Shown: piece by piece, positions 10,231-17,594 of the stretch | How positions within the stretch are numbered: the first letter of the stretch is position 1 | Layout: each line of letters starts with the position of its first letter | NCBI RefSeq assembly: GCF_019510245.1 | Contig: NZ_JAEKKT010000164.1 | Span: forward strand, 30,907-94,906 | DNA length: 64,000 nt | Source: Streptomyces sp. | GTDB taxonomy: Bacteria > Actinomycetota > Actinomycetes > Streptomycetales > Streptomycetaceae | Reading direction: 5' to 3' | The notes under the pieces: generated by a model | What the model was told of the DNA's origin: nothing | Databases searched by the model: none | The model's input: only the letters and a program-made list of their open reading frames with translations | Program-made: the position numbers and the translations under genes

Positions 10231-10570
10231 ACCTCCACCTGGAGACGCCGAGCAGAGAGGGCGTCAGCATGGGTTCTCTTTTCAGCCCGGACCAAAAAGC
10301 CGGCTCGCGAGTCGTGGTGGTCGGCGTGTCGAGGGTGACGCGTACGGCGACGTGTGGTCTCCCTACGGCCATGACGATCCGACTCGCCATGCGCTCACGT
10401 CGGGCTAATCAGCGGGCCGGACACGGTCCGCTTCAACGACTGACGACCTCGCGCTTTTGCACCGATAGGGCCAACGGTTCGAGCGCCATCCAGCCGAAGC
10501 GGTCACGACCATGGGAGCACCGGGGTCAGTCCTCGTTCACCCCTCCGAGACGGGACTGCAGGCGCTCGCG
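10231..10570. other. Non-coding or unrecognised stretch
   Basis: About 340 bases between the DyP and NrfD fragments. A plus-strand frame from ATG 10269 is open but its sequence does not look like a protein, and base composition is lower in GC in patches. I recognise no gene, RNA or repeat here; probably decayed sequence. Confidence 0.4.
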
Positions 10571-10823
10571 CTACGGCTTCACCACGTGGGCAGGATCCCT
10601 CGTGGGTCTCACGCCGGCCTCGACGACCTCGGCGGCCGCGCCGCCCACGGCGAGTCGCCGTGCCGGTCCCGCCTCCGCCACGGGGGCCACCAGCATGCCG
10701 TGACCGGCGCCGCTCGCCGCGGCGGATCCGGTGAAGACGTACGGCAGCCCGCGGTGGGCGTCGTTCCACGCGGGCACCGCCGTCTGCGAGAGCAGAGCGG
10801 CAGTGTAGGAGGCGACCCGGGGG
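10571..10823 (-). pseudogene. NrfD/polysulfide-reductase membrane subunit fragment
   Basis: The minus strand reads SYTAALLSQTAVPAWNDAH, LPYVFTGSAAASGAGHG and APVAEAGPARRLAVGG before a stop. This is the C-terminal region of NrfD-type quinone-interacting membrane subunits (polysulfide reductase/formate dehydrogenase accessory), where TA(V/T)PxW and the glycine-rich helix are conserved. The family has about 300-400 residues and eight or more helices; only about 80 residues remain, and no partner iron-sulfur subunit is nearby. The last residues (ETHEG-like region) depart from the family. It is a remnant. Confidence 0.55.
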
Positions 10824-10943
10824 CGAGCACTGCCGCGTACCCTGTCCGAGCTGCTGGGGGCCGGCACAAAAATTTCTTCGACCTCTCGCGTTGCACCTCC
10901 ACGGGTGGCGGACACGTAGGGACGGAAGCAGCGAGAGGAAGCC

Positions 10944-11160
10944 ATGGCCACCGGCAGCGAGGACGAGTTCACCGATGTCTACCGCGCTCATTACGAGGAC
11001 GTGCTGCGTTTCGTCCGTCGCATGCTCACCCGATGAACGTGGATGACATCGTCGGCGAGACGTTTCTCGCGGCGTGGCGTCGTCGCAGCGAGCTGCCGGA
11101 GGACCCACGTCCGTGGCTCTTCGGCACTGCGCGCAACGCCATGCTGAACGCCCACCGCGG
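10944..11160 (+). pseudogene. ECF sigma factor, 5' part, frameshifted and truncated
   Basis: ATG 10944, preceded by AGAGGAA, opens with a region-2 start typical of ECF sigma factors: DEFTDVYRAHYEDVLRFVRR. That frame stops at 11034. The adjacent frame continues correctly with AHPMNVDDIVGETFLAAWRR, LPEDPRPWLFGTARNAMLNAHRG, so one base is missing near 11022. Homology ends at about 11160, where the sequence changes into an opposite-strand LigD-like fragment; region 4, which binds the -35 element, is absent. The gene is doubly damaged and cannot give a working sigma factor. Confidence 0.6.
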
Positions 11161-11280
11161 GGTCGGGTGGGTCGAGGTCGAAGACAAGGCGGGCGGGGTG
11201 GCCCAGGCCGTCCACGTGGCTCAGCTAGGGGTACCGGGTGATGCACGCCTGGTTGGCGACGTAAGCCAGGGTAGCCGTGT
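11156..11280 (-). pseudogene. LigD polymerase-domain fragment
   Basis: Minus strand reads TATLAYVANQACITRYP, an in-frame stop, then LSHVDGLGHPARLVFDLDPPDPA. This matches the archaeo-eukaryotic primase/polymerase domain of the bacterial NHEJ ligase LigD (ANQGCITPHTWLSR ... HPDRLVFDLDPP), including the DLD metal-binding motif. Only about 40 residues remain, interrupted by TAG. One side joins a sigma-factor fragment in opposite orientation, the other an aldo/keto reductase fragment. Confidence 0.5.
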
Positions 11281-11290
11281 CGAAGCACTC

Positions 11291-11376
11291 GGCCTGCCCA
11301 TGGCCGTCGGGAACCACGGGATGAACGCGATGTTGTTCGCGGTGGCGTAGTCGAGGACCTCCTCTGACGTACGGCC
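11291..11376 (-). pseudogene. Aldo/keto reductase fragment
   Basis: Minus strand reads RTSEEVLDYATANNIAFIP then WFPTAMGR, matching the (E)EVLDYCEANGIAFIPWFPL segment in the second half of NAD(P)H-dependent aldo/keto reductases. About 28 residues are left. It is in a different frame from the adjoining LigD-like fragment. Too short to be functional. Confidence 0.4.
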
Positions 11377-11402
11377 CCGGATCCCCGGCAACCGGCCCTG
11401 AG

Positions 11403-11522
11403 GTGAATGCAGGCAAGTACGGTCCGGCGGTCATGGTCACCGGTGTCGTGTGGGCGACGATCTGCGGCACCGGGAAGGTCCTGTCCGAGGGCCCGGCCTG
11501 TGTGCTGGGCGGAGCCTGCTGA
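11403..11522 (+). CDS. Possible small hydrophobic cysteine-containing peptide
   Basis: A 39-codon frame from GTG 11403. It contains a hydrophobic run (PAVMVTGVVWATIC) and ends with CVLGGAC. Codon third positions look coding-like, but there is no obvious ribosome-binding site and it sits among gene fragments. It could be another remnant or a real small peptide. No family is recognised. Confidence 0.2.
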   Translation: MNAGKYGPAVMVTGVVWATICGTGKVLSEGPACVLGGAC

Positions 11523-11542
11523 GGCGCCAGCAAGGTGAGCGA

Positions 11543-12354
11543 ATGAACGTCTACGTCGAAGCCTCCTTCGACACCGCGGTGGCGAGCGGCCCCGGTGAAT
11601 CGCTGGTCCAGTGGTTCCGCATGGCACGCGCCCAGCCGTTCCGGGACCTGGTGGAGGCGGAGGACGGCGGGGAGGTCACCTCTGAGGCGCGGATCATCCG
11701 GGACATCGACGCCCCCCCGCGCCGCTTCACCCGCGATGGATGGGACCAGTTCGAGGCCGCTCTCTCCACCTTCCCCTGGGGGGCGGGGCTCACGTTCCTC
11801 ACGCACGGCGAGGAACTGGATGAGCTGGGCCGGGCAAACTCCTATCACGTCCTCAGGGACGGTTCCATCTGGCGGGCGTCGGCCTCGGTGAGCGTGGATG
11901 CCCCGGACGACGCCGTGACCTGTACCGGGCTGGTCGACTTCCTCCACGCAGCACTGGACGCGAGCAATCCTGCCTTCGGTCGCATCGAGTGGCGCAACTT
12001 TGACGAACTCACCAACCGTGATGCCGTACTCAGCCGGAAGCCGCGCACGTCGCAGCGCGAGAGTCGGCGCTTCCTACGGGGCTACGCCTGGGCGACGGTC
12101 TGTCCGGCGGAGCTGGCGGCACGGCTCGGCGGCGCCACGGCGCTGGAGAGCTCGGGGCCTTTCACCGGGTGCTCCCGCTCCGGGCGGGGGGTGTGCTGCT
12201 GCAGGCTTCGGAAACGCCGGCCGGATATACGGACCAGGTGACGGAGCGGGTGTTCGAGGCGCTGGCTCCCGTGCTGCCGCCAGGCGAACCCCGTCCGGAC
12301 CCGGCTTACCCGGAGTTGCGCTTCGTACCACGTGCTGCCGGTGCAGTCCGCTGA
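11543..12354 (+). pseudogene. Conserved-looking hypothetical protein, frameshifted
   Basis: ATG 11543 with AAGGTGAG upstream opens a protein starting MNVYVEASFDTAVASG and running through FTRDGWDQFEAALSTFPWG, WRNFDELTNRDAVLSRKPR and CPAELAARLGG. Near base 12150 the frame is lost; an adjacent frame continues naturally as GAFHRVLPLRAGGVLLQ and VFEALAPVLPPGEPRPDP to a stop at 12354. Adding one G to the GGGG run at 12154-12157 would restore a single protein of about 270 residues. I do not recognise a domain; no signal peptide or membrane helix is seen. The simple homopolymer explanation leaves open a sequencing error. Confidence 0.6.
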
Positions 12355-12860
12355 GCTGCTGCCCTGGCCGCGCCGACGCACCCTGACCGAGACATGGCTG
12401 TTGCCCTCCCGGCGGTCGTGAAGTGCCGGTGGGTCGTCAACGAGACCCTATGGTCCTGGCGTCAGCCAGGCTGGAGCCGGCCGTGACCGGCAGGCGCATT
12501 CCGCACAGTCCCGCCACAGTCATGCTCGACTGCACTGCACGGAGCACGTTATTGCCGGCTTGATCGCTCGCGGGCTCTCCCCGCCCACACGGACGGCCGG
12601 AGCCGTCTCACCTTCCTTCTGCATAGGCGCAGGTGGAATCCCGGGCCGAGAGGACGCTCCTCACGCAGTGCTCCCTGCGAAAGCAGTCCCAGTAACTGGC
12701 GGCCTCGCTTGTCTGACGACCTTTCAGGCAAGTCGGCATCCAACCAGCATCAGTCCGAGACGGTCTTCCGTACGTGCTCTTGCTCGGTGGCTTCGAGACA
12801 GCATGATGTGCGCAGATCGAGCAGGTGAGGAGCCTGCCCGTCGCAGCGCACGATGTGCCG
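12355..12860. other. Intergenic stretch without a recognised gene
   Basis: About 500 bases between the frameshifted hypothetical gene and the panD leader. Base composition is less extreme than in the coding regions. A minus-strand run of about 60 codons ends near 12549 but matches nothing I know. It may hold the panD promoter near its right end and more decayed sequence. Confidence 0.4.
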
Positions 12861-12885
12861 GCAGGTCTTCGAGCCGAAGACCTGC
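12861..12885. promoter_or_regulatory. Perfect inverted repeat upstream of panD
   Basis: Arms GCAGGTCTTC and GAAGACCTGC, ten bases each and fully complementary, with a five-base loop (GAGCC). It lies 67 bases before the panD start. No U-run follows, so it is more like an operator or 5' leader hairpin than a terminator of the damaged upstream gene. Confidence 0.5.
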
Positions 12886-12951
12886 TGATGTACAGTGAAG
12901 GACGCCCCTGACCTGCAGAAAGCGGCGGGGAGCCGTCTTCCAGGAGTCCAA

Positions 12952-13371
12952 GTGCTGCGTACTCTGTTCAAGTCCAAGATCCACCGCGCCACCGTCACCC
13001 AGGCCGACCTGCACTACGTGGGATCCGTGACCATCGACGCCGACCTCCTCGACGCCGCCGACCTGCTGCCCGGCGAGCTGGTCCACATCGTCGACATCAC
13101 CAACGGCGCCCGGCTGGAGACGTACGTCATCGAGGGCGAGCGGGGCTCCGGGGTCATCGGGATCAACGGGGCGGCCGCCCACCTGGTCCACCCCGGAGAC
13201 CTGGTGATCATCATCAGCTACGCTCAGGTCACCGACGCCGAGGCGCGTACGTTTCGGCCGCGGGTCGTGCACGTCGACCACGACAACCGGATCGTGGCCC
13301 TCGGCGCCGACCCGTCCGAGCCCGTACCCGGCTCGGACCAGGAGCGCAGCCCGCAGGCCGTGTCGGCCTGA
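12952..13371 (+). CDS. panD: Aspartate 1-decarboxylase
   Basis: A 139-residue pyruvoyl enzyme that decarboxylates L-aspartate to beta-alanine for pantothenate and coenzyme A. The self-cleavage site is the Gly24-Ser25 bond in LHYVGSVTID; Ser25 becomes the pyruvoyl group. Other family blocks are KIHRATVTQADL at the start, VHIVDITNGARLETYVI and GVIGINGAAAHLVHPGD. GTG 12952 is chosen because AGGAG lies six bases upstream and it gives the family N-terminus MLRTLFKSKIHRA. The C-terminal tail after RIVAL is about 20 residues longer than the enterobacterial enzyme, as is common in actinobacteria. No panB or panC is next to it. Confidence 0.95.
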   Translation: MLRTLFKSKIHRATVTQADLHYVGSVTIDADLLDAADLLPGELVHIVDITNGARLETYVIEGERGSGVIGINGAAAHLVHPGDLVIIISYAQVTDAEARTFRPRVVHVDHDNRIVALGADPSEPVPGSDQERSPQAVSA

Positions 13372-13392
13372 CCGAAGGACCAGGAGGGCGAC

Positions 13393-13737
13393 ATGAGCGA
13401 CATCGAGATCCGCGACGACCGGGCGGCGGGCCGTCTGGAGGCGGTCGCCGGCGACGAAGTCGTCGGCCACATCGAGTACTTCGTCCTGGAGTCGCCCTCC
13501 CGGGCCCTCGTGCCCGTGCACACCATCGTGGAGCCGGAGCACGAGGGGAAGGGCATCGCGGGCAACCTCGCCCGCGAGCTGTACGCGATCTCCGAGCGCG
13601 AGGAGACCCCGGTGGCCCCGCTCTGCCCGTACGTCGTCAGGTGGGCCGAGCGCCACCCCGAGGTGGCGCCGACACCGGACCCCGAGCTGCTGCGCGCGGC
13701 GAAGGAGTGGCTGGTCGCCCACCCCGGCCGCTTCTGA
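13393..13737 (+). CDS. Small GNAT-fold N-acetyltransferase (YjdJ type)
   Basis: A 114-residue protein of the short GCN5-related group. It has the compact core only: EVVGHIEYFVLE, then the acetyl-CoA site VPVHTIVEPEHEGKGIAGNLAR (core EHEGKGIAGNLAR) and the terminal LCPYVVRWAERHPE. These short GNATs lack the usual N-terminal helices; their substrates are unknown. ATG 13393 follows GGAGGG. It starts 21 bases after panD, so it may be cotranscribed, though a functional link to beta-alanine is not evident. Confidence 0.85.
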   Translation: MSDIEIRDDRAAGRLEAVAGDEVVGHIEYFVLESPSRALVPVHTIVEPEHEGKGIAGNLARELYAISEREETPVAPLCPYVVRWAERHPEVAPTPDPELLRAAKEWLVAHPGRF

Positions 13738-13752
13738 GCGGGGCGGCCGCGC

Positions 13753-14397
13753 ATGCTCGCCCTCCTGCACACCTCGCCGCTCCACGTCCCCGTCTTCGAC
13801 GCCCTGCGCGACGAGCACCACCCGGGCCTGGAGCTGCGCCACCACGTGGATCCGGCGCTCCTGGCCCGGGCCCGCCGGGACGGCCCCGAGGCGGTCGCCA
13901 GGGACGTCACCGCGGCCCTCCGCCGGGCAGCGAGCTCCGATGCCAGGGCCCTGCTCTGCACCTGCTCGACGATCGGCGAGGTCGCGGAGCGGGCCGCCGC
14001 CGAGGTCGGCGTACCGGTCGTCCGCGGCGACCGCCCGATGGCGGCCGCGGCAGTGGCGGCGGGCCTCCGTATCGCCGTCCTGGCGACGGTCGAGAGCACC
14101 CTGCCGCCCACCCTGGCCCTGCTCGACGACGAGGCGCGCCGCGCGGACCGCCCGATCCGCACCCGCGCCCAGGTCGTACCGGACGCCTGGACCCGCTTCG
14201 AGGCCGGTGACATCGAGGGATGCGCCCGCCTGGTGGCCGCCGCGGCGGACGCCGTCACCGACGCCGACGTGATCGTCCTGGCCCAGGCCTCCATGACCCC
14301 GGCCGCGAGGTTCGCGACCACGGCGGTCCCGGTGCTCTCCAGCCCACGCCCGGGCCTCGCGGCGGCTGCGAGGAGTGCAGGAGCGCCGGTCGGGTAG
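13753..14397 (+). CDS. Aspartate/glutamate racemase-family protein
   Basis: A 214-residue protein resembling the Asp/Glu/hydantoin racemase superfamily. It begins with a short beta strand and MLALLHTSPLHVPVFDAL, carries the first thiol region ALLCTCSTIGE with cysteines near residue 75, and a second block VIVLAQASMTP where the second catalytic cysteine of true racemases is normally found. Here that position is alanine (LAQASM), so racemisation by the two-thiol mechanism is doubtful. The start is 15 bases after the GNAT stop, in the same short run as panD. Substrate is unknown. Confidence 0.75.
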   Translation: MLALLHTSPLHVPVFDALRDEHHPGLELRHHVDPALLARARRDGPEAVARDVTAALRRAASSDARALLCTCSTIGEVAERAAAEVGVPVVRGDRPMAAAAVAAGLRIAVLATVESTLPPTLALLDDEARRADRPIRTRAQVVPDAWTRFEAGDIEGCARLVAAAADAVTDADVIVLAQASMTPAARFATTAVPVLSSPRPGLAAAARSAGAPVG

Positions 14398-14433
14398 GTG
14401 GCCCAGTAGACCAGCCATCGCCCGGAGGACACC

Positions 14434-14625
14434 ATGACGACCCCACCCCCATCCCCCCAACCTCCGGACCCCTACCCCAGCCCGGTCCCCACCCCCCAAC
14501 CACCCCCCGCACCCGAACCAACCCCCCCACCCCAGCCCCCGACACCCCCGCCCCCCGGCCCATCCCCGATCCCCCCGGGCCCAGAACCCACCCCCACCCC
14601 AGAACCGGGCCCACCCCTGACCTGA
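14434..14625 (+). CDS. Proline-rich small open frame
   Basis: A 63-codon frame with ATG 14434 after GGAGG at good distance. The product is about half proline with Pro-Thr/Pro-Glu/Pro-Ser runs and no globular sequence. The DNA is a C-rich low-complexity tract, which alone would produce such a frame, so translation is uncertain. It is followed by an intergenic repeat pair. Confidence 0.3.
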   Translation: MTTPPPSPQPPDPYPSPVPTPQPPPAPEPTPPPQPPTPPPPGPSPIPPGPEPTPTPEPGPPLT

Positions 14626-14683
14626 CCACCCCCTGGGACACCGCGAACTACGCCATACCCCCGACAAACAAGCCCACCCCCTT

Positions 14684-14767
14684 GGGGCGCGGGGAACTGC
14701 GCGAAACCCCCAACGCGCCGGCACCCGACGAGCAACGTCGCGCGGGGCGCGGGGAACTGCGCGAAAC
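14684..14767 (+). repeat. Two copies of a Streptomyces intergenic repeat
   Basis: The unit GGGGCGCGGGGAACTGCGCG followed by AAACC occurs at 14684-14708 and again at 14744-14768, exactly 60 bases apart. This unit is familiar from many Streptomyces intergenic regions. It lies between the proline-rich frame and the 3' end of gnd and may act in transcript ends; a variant is seen at 42993-43036. Confidence 0.7.
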
Positions 14768-14800
14768 CGCAGATCGCCCGCACCCCGCGAACGCCGGACG

Positions 14801-16240
14801 CTACGCCGTGACCTCCGAGCGGTCGCCGCCCCACAGCGTGTGGAACGCCCCCTCCCGGTCCACCCTCCGGTACGTGTGCGCCCCGAAGAAGTCCCGCTGC
14901 CCCTGCGTGAGCGCCGCAGGCAACCGCTCCGCCCGCAGCGCGTCGTAGTACGCCAGCGCCGCCGAGAAGCCGGGCACGGCGACCCCCTCCCGCGTCGCCG
15001 CGATGATCACCTCGCGCCAGTCGTCCTGCGCCTGCGCGATCTCCCGCGCGAACGTCTCGTCCGACAGCAGGCTCGGCAGATCCGCCCGCGCGTCGTACGC
15101 CGCCCGGATCCGGTCCAGGAAGGCCGCCCGGATGATGCAGCCGCCCCGCCAGATCGAGGACACCGCCCCGAGGTCGATGTCCCAGCCGTACTCGTCGCTG
15201 CCCGCCTGGATCTCGTGGAAGCCCTGCGTGTACGACACGATCTTCGACGCGTACAGCGCCTGCTCCACCCGGTCCGCGAACGCCGCCGCCTCCGCCTCGG
15301 ACAGCGCCTTCGGCTTCGGGCCGGCCAGGCCCCGGGACGCGGCCCGCAGATCGGCGTGCCCGGACAGCGAGCGCGCGAAGACCGCCTCGGCGATCCCCGA
15401 CACCGGCACGCCCAGGTCGAGCGCGATCTGAACCGTCCAGCGGCCGGTGCCCTTCTGCTCCGCCTGGTCCACCACCACGTCCACGAACGGCTTGCCGGTC
15501 GCGGCGTCCACGTGCGCCAGCACCTCCGCCGTGATCTCGATCAGGTAGGAGTCGAGCCGGCCCGTGTTCCAGGTGCGGAAGATGTCCGCGATCTGCGCGG
15601 GGGAGTACCCGGCGACGTCGCGCAGCAGCTGGTACGCCTCGCCGATCAGCTGCATGTCGGCGTACTCGATGCCGTTGTGGACCATCTTCACGAAGTGCCC
15701 GGCACCGTCGGGGCCGATGTGCGTCACGCACGGCGCGTCGTCGGCCGCCTTCGCCGAGATCTTCTCCAGCATCGGGCCCAGCGAGTCGTACGACTCCCTC
15801 GGCCCGCCCGGCATGATGCTCGGCCCGTGCAGCGCGCCCTCCTCACCGCCGGACACGCCCATGCCCACGAAGTGGATGCCCTGCTCGCGCAGCGCCCGCT
15901 CGCGGCGCCGGGTGTCCGCGAAGTGCGCGTTGCCGCCGTCGATGATCATGTCGCCGGGCTCCAGGAGCGGTGCGAACTCCTCGATCACCGCGTCCGTCGG
16001 ACCGCCCGCCTTGACCATGATGACCAGCCGGCGCGGCCGCTCCAGCGCCGCCACGAACTCCTTGGCGGTCTCGGCCGCGATGAAGTCGCCCTCGTCCCCG
16101 AAGTTCTCCACCAGCTCGTGTGTCTTCGACACCGTGCGGTTGTGCAACGCCACCGTGTAGCCGTTGCGCGCGAAGTTCCGGGCGAGGTTGCGGCCCATGA
16201 CCGCGAGACCCGTGACGCCGATCTGCGCCGAAGTGCTCAT
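14801..16240 (-). CDS. gnd: 6-phosphogluconate dehydrogenase (NADP-dependent, decarboxylating)
   Basis: A 479-residue enzyme of the oxidative pentose phosphate pathway that converts 6-phosphogluconate to ribulose 5-phosphate and CO2 with NADP. The N-terminal Rossmann motif is GVTGLAVMGRNLARN with arginine in HNRTVSKTHEL for NADP. The catalytic region GAGHFVKMVHNGIEY holds the general-base lysine, and IIDGGNAHF and GVSGGEEGA bind substrate. The C-terminal dimer tail ends with GAHTYRRVDREGAFHTLWGG. Length is typical of the long dimeric form. ATG 16240 follows GAGCAGG. It stands alone; the intergenic DNA to 16517 holds its promoter. Confidence 0.96.
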   Translation of the reverse strand: MSTSAQIGVTGLAVMGRNLARNFARNGYTVALHNRTVSKTHELVENFGDEGDFIAAETAKEFVAALERPRRLVIMVKAGGPTDAVIEEFAPLLEPGDMIIDGGNAHFADTRRRERALREQGIHFVGMGVSGGEEGALHGPSIMPGGPRESYDSLGPMLEKISAKAADDAPCVTHIGPDGAGHFVKMVHNGIEYADMQLIGEAYQLLRDVAGYSPAQIADIFRTWNTGRLDSYLIEITAEVLAHVDAATGKPFVDVVVDQAEQKGTGRWTVQIALDLGVPVSGIAEAVFARSLSGHADLRAASRGLAGPKPKALSEAEAAAFADRVEQALYASKIVSYTQGFHEIQAGSDEYGWDIDLGAVSSIWRGGCIIRAAFLDRIRAAYDARADLPSLLSDETFAREIAQAQDDWREVIIAATREGVAVPGFSAALAYYDALRAERLPAALTQGQRDFFGAHTYRRVDREGAFHTLWGGDRSEVTA

Positions 16241-16517
16241 ACCGCCTGCTCCTCAAGAATCAAGTCGATCCCGTAGAACGTGCAAGGGATGCTGCCGCCG
16301 CTCATGCCCGCCAGTATTGCCCAAAGGCCATCCTGACCCGCCGTTCGACCGGCCGCACTTGCAGATACGGACCGCACGGCCCCGACGGCTCAGTAATCTC
16401 GCGAAACGGCTTCCGGCAGTCCCGTTGGGCCCTCGCGGCTGATGGCGCGTCAACGCCTTTCACCCTCGCACCGGTTCGGGCGGGACGGCCGAGCCCCTGG
16501 GGACAAGAGGCGGCTGA

Positions 16518-17594
16518 TTGCCGTCTTGTCATGGCCTGTTCGGGACGCTTACTTTTGGCCTTCCTGACGCGCGTGGCGAGGGGGGCTTCGGACATGGCCG
16601 ATCACGGACGGCACCGGAGGCCTACGGGGGCACGCGGTACGCGCCGCGCGCCGATCTCGCCACCAAGGACCAGCAGATAGCGGTGGCGGAGAAGGTCCTG
16701 GCCGGCCAGGGGCCGGGTGCCTGGCCGGTCTGCTCGGCGCGGGCGGGGCTCACCCGCGGCGGCGACACCCCCGGCGTGCACACCGAGAGCGCCGCCACCC
16801 ACCCCGCGGCGCACCACGCCGAGAAGAGTTCGGCCAAGAGCGCCGCGAAGAGTTCCGTACGGGACGTACAACCGCAGACCACGCCGCAGTCCCGGGCCGG
16901 CAAGGCCGAGATGTACACGGTGGTGCACGGCGACACGCTCTCCGGGATCGCCGAGGAACACGACGTGGCCGGGGGCTGGCATCGGCTGTACGCGGCCAAC
17001 CGCGCGACGGTCGGCTCCGACCCCGACCTGATCCTGCCGGGCCAGCGGCTGAGCCTCACGGGCCGGGCGGCCGGCACCGCAGCGGCGGCGAAGAAGCCCG
17101 CCTCCAAGACCACGGCCCACCCGAAGGCCGAGACCGGGACCAAGAGCAGGACCAAGGCCGAGAAGACGAAGGCCGCCACCCACACGGGCCACACCCTCGT
17201 CGCACCGGTCGACGCCCCGATCGGCACCGGCTACCACGTGTCCGGCTCGCACTGGTCGAAGGGCTACCACACGGGCGTCGACTTCCTCGCGCCGACCGGC
17301 ACCTCCGTGAAGGCGGTCGAGGCCGGGCAGGTCGTCACGGCGGGCTGGGGCGGCTCCTACGGTTACCAGGTGGTGATCCGGCACGCCGACGGCCGCTACA
17401 CGCAGTACGGCCATCTCTCGGCGATCTCCGTGCGGGCCGGGCAGAGCGTGTCCACGGGCCAGCGGATCGGCCGCTCGGGCTCCACCGGAAACGCCACGGG
17501 CCCGCATCTGCACTTCGAGGTGCGGACGGGGCCCGGTTTCGGCACGGACATCGACCCGGTCGCCTATCTCCGGGCCGGCGGCGTCAGGATCTGA
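16518..17594 (+). CDS. LysM/M23 peptidoglycan endopeptidase with disrupted 5' end
   Basis: The frame encodes, from about residue 40, the tail of a transglycosylase-like (Rpf-type) domain (AYGGTRYAPRADLATKDQ and IAVAEKVLAGQGPGAWPVC), a LysM repeat (about 131-180, MYTVVHGDTLSGIAEEH to LILPGQRLSL), an Ala/Lys-rich linker and an M23 metallopeptidase (about 235-355) with zinc motifs HTGVD and HLHFE. Family members start with a signal peptide and a complete Rpf domain with a catalytic glutamate; both are missing. A typical N-terminus, MADHGRHRRPTG, begins at ATG 16594 but in another frame, suggesting an internal deletion that also broke the frame. Without export the product is probably inactive. 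The stop overlaps the opposing gene by 11 bases. Confidence 0.75.
   Translation: MPSCHGLFGTLTFGLPDARGEGGFGHGRSRTAPEAYGGTRYAPRADLATKDQQIAVAEKVLAGQGPGAWPVCSARAGLTRGGDTPGVHTESAATHPAAHHAEKSSAKSAAKSSVRDVQPQTTPQSRAGKAEMYTVVHGDTLSGIAEEHDVAGGWHRLYAANRATVGSDPDLILPGQRLSLTGRAAGTAAAAKKPASKTTAHPKAETGTKSRTKAEKTKAATHTGHTLVAPVDAPIGTGYHVSGSHWSKGYHTGVDFLAPTGTSVKAVEAGQVVTAGWGGSYGYQVVIRHADGRYTQYGHLSAISVRAGQSVSTGQRIGRSGSTGNATGPHLHFEVRTGPGFGTDIDPVAYLRAGGVRI

Noticed and set aside
12549..12743. Minus-strand 64-codon frame upstream of panD, considered as a transposase or TnpB tail
   Set aside because: No zinc ribbon or catalytic motif could be read; similarity was too vague.
14434..14625. Proline-rich frame as a secreted cell-wall protein
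   Set aside because: No signal peptide; the C-rich low-complexity DNA explains the composition. Kept only as a low-confidence feature.
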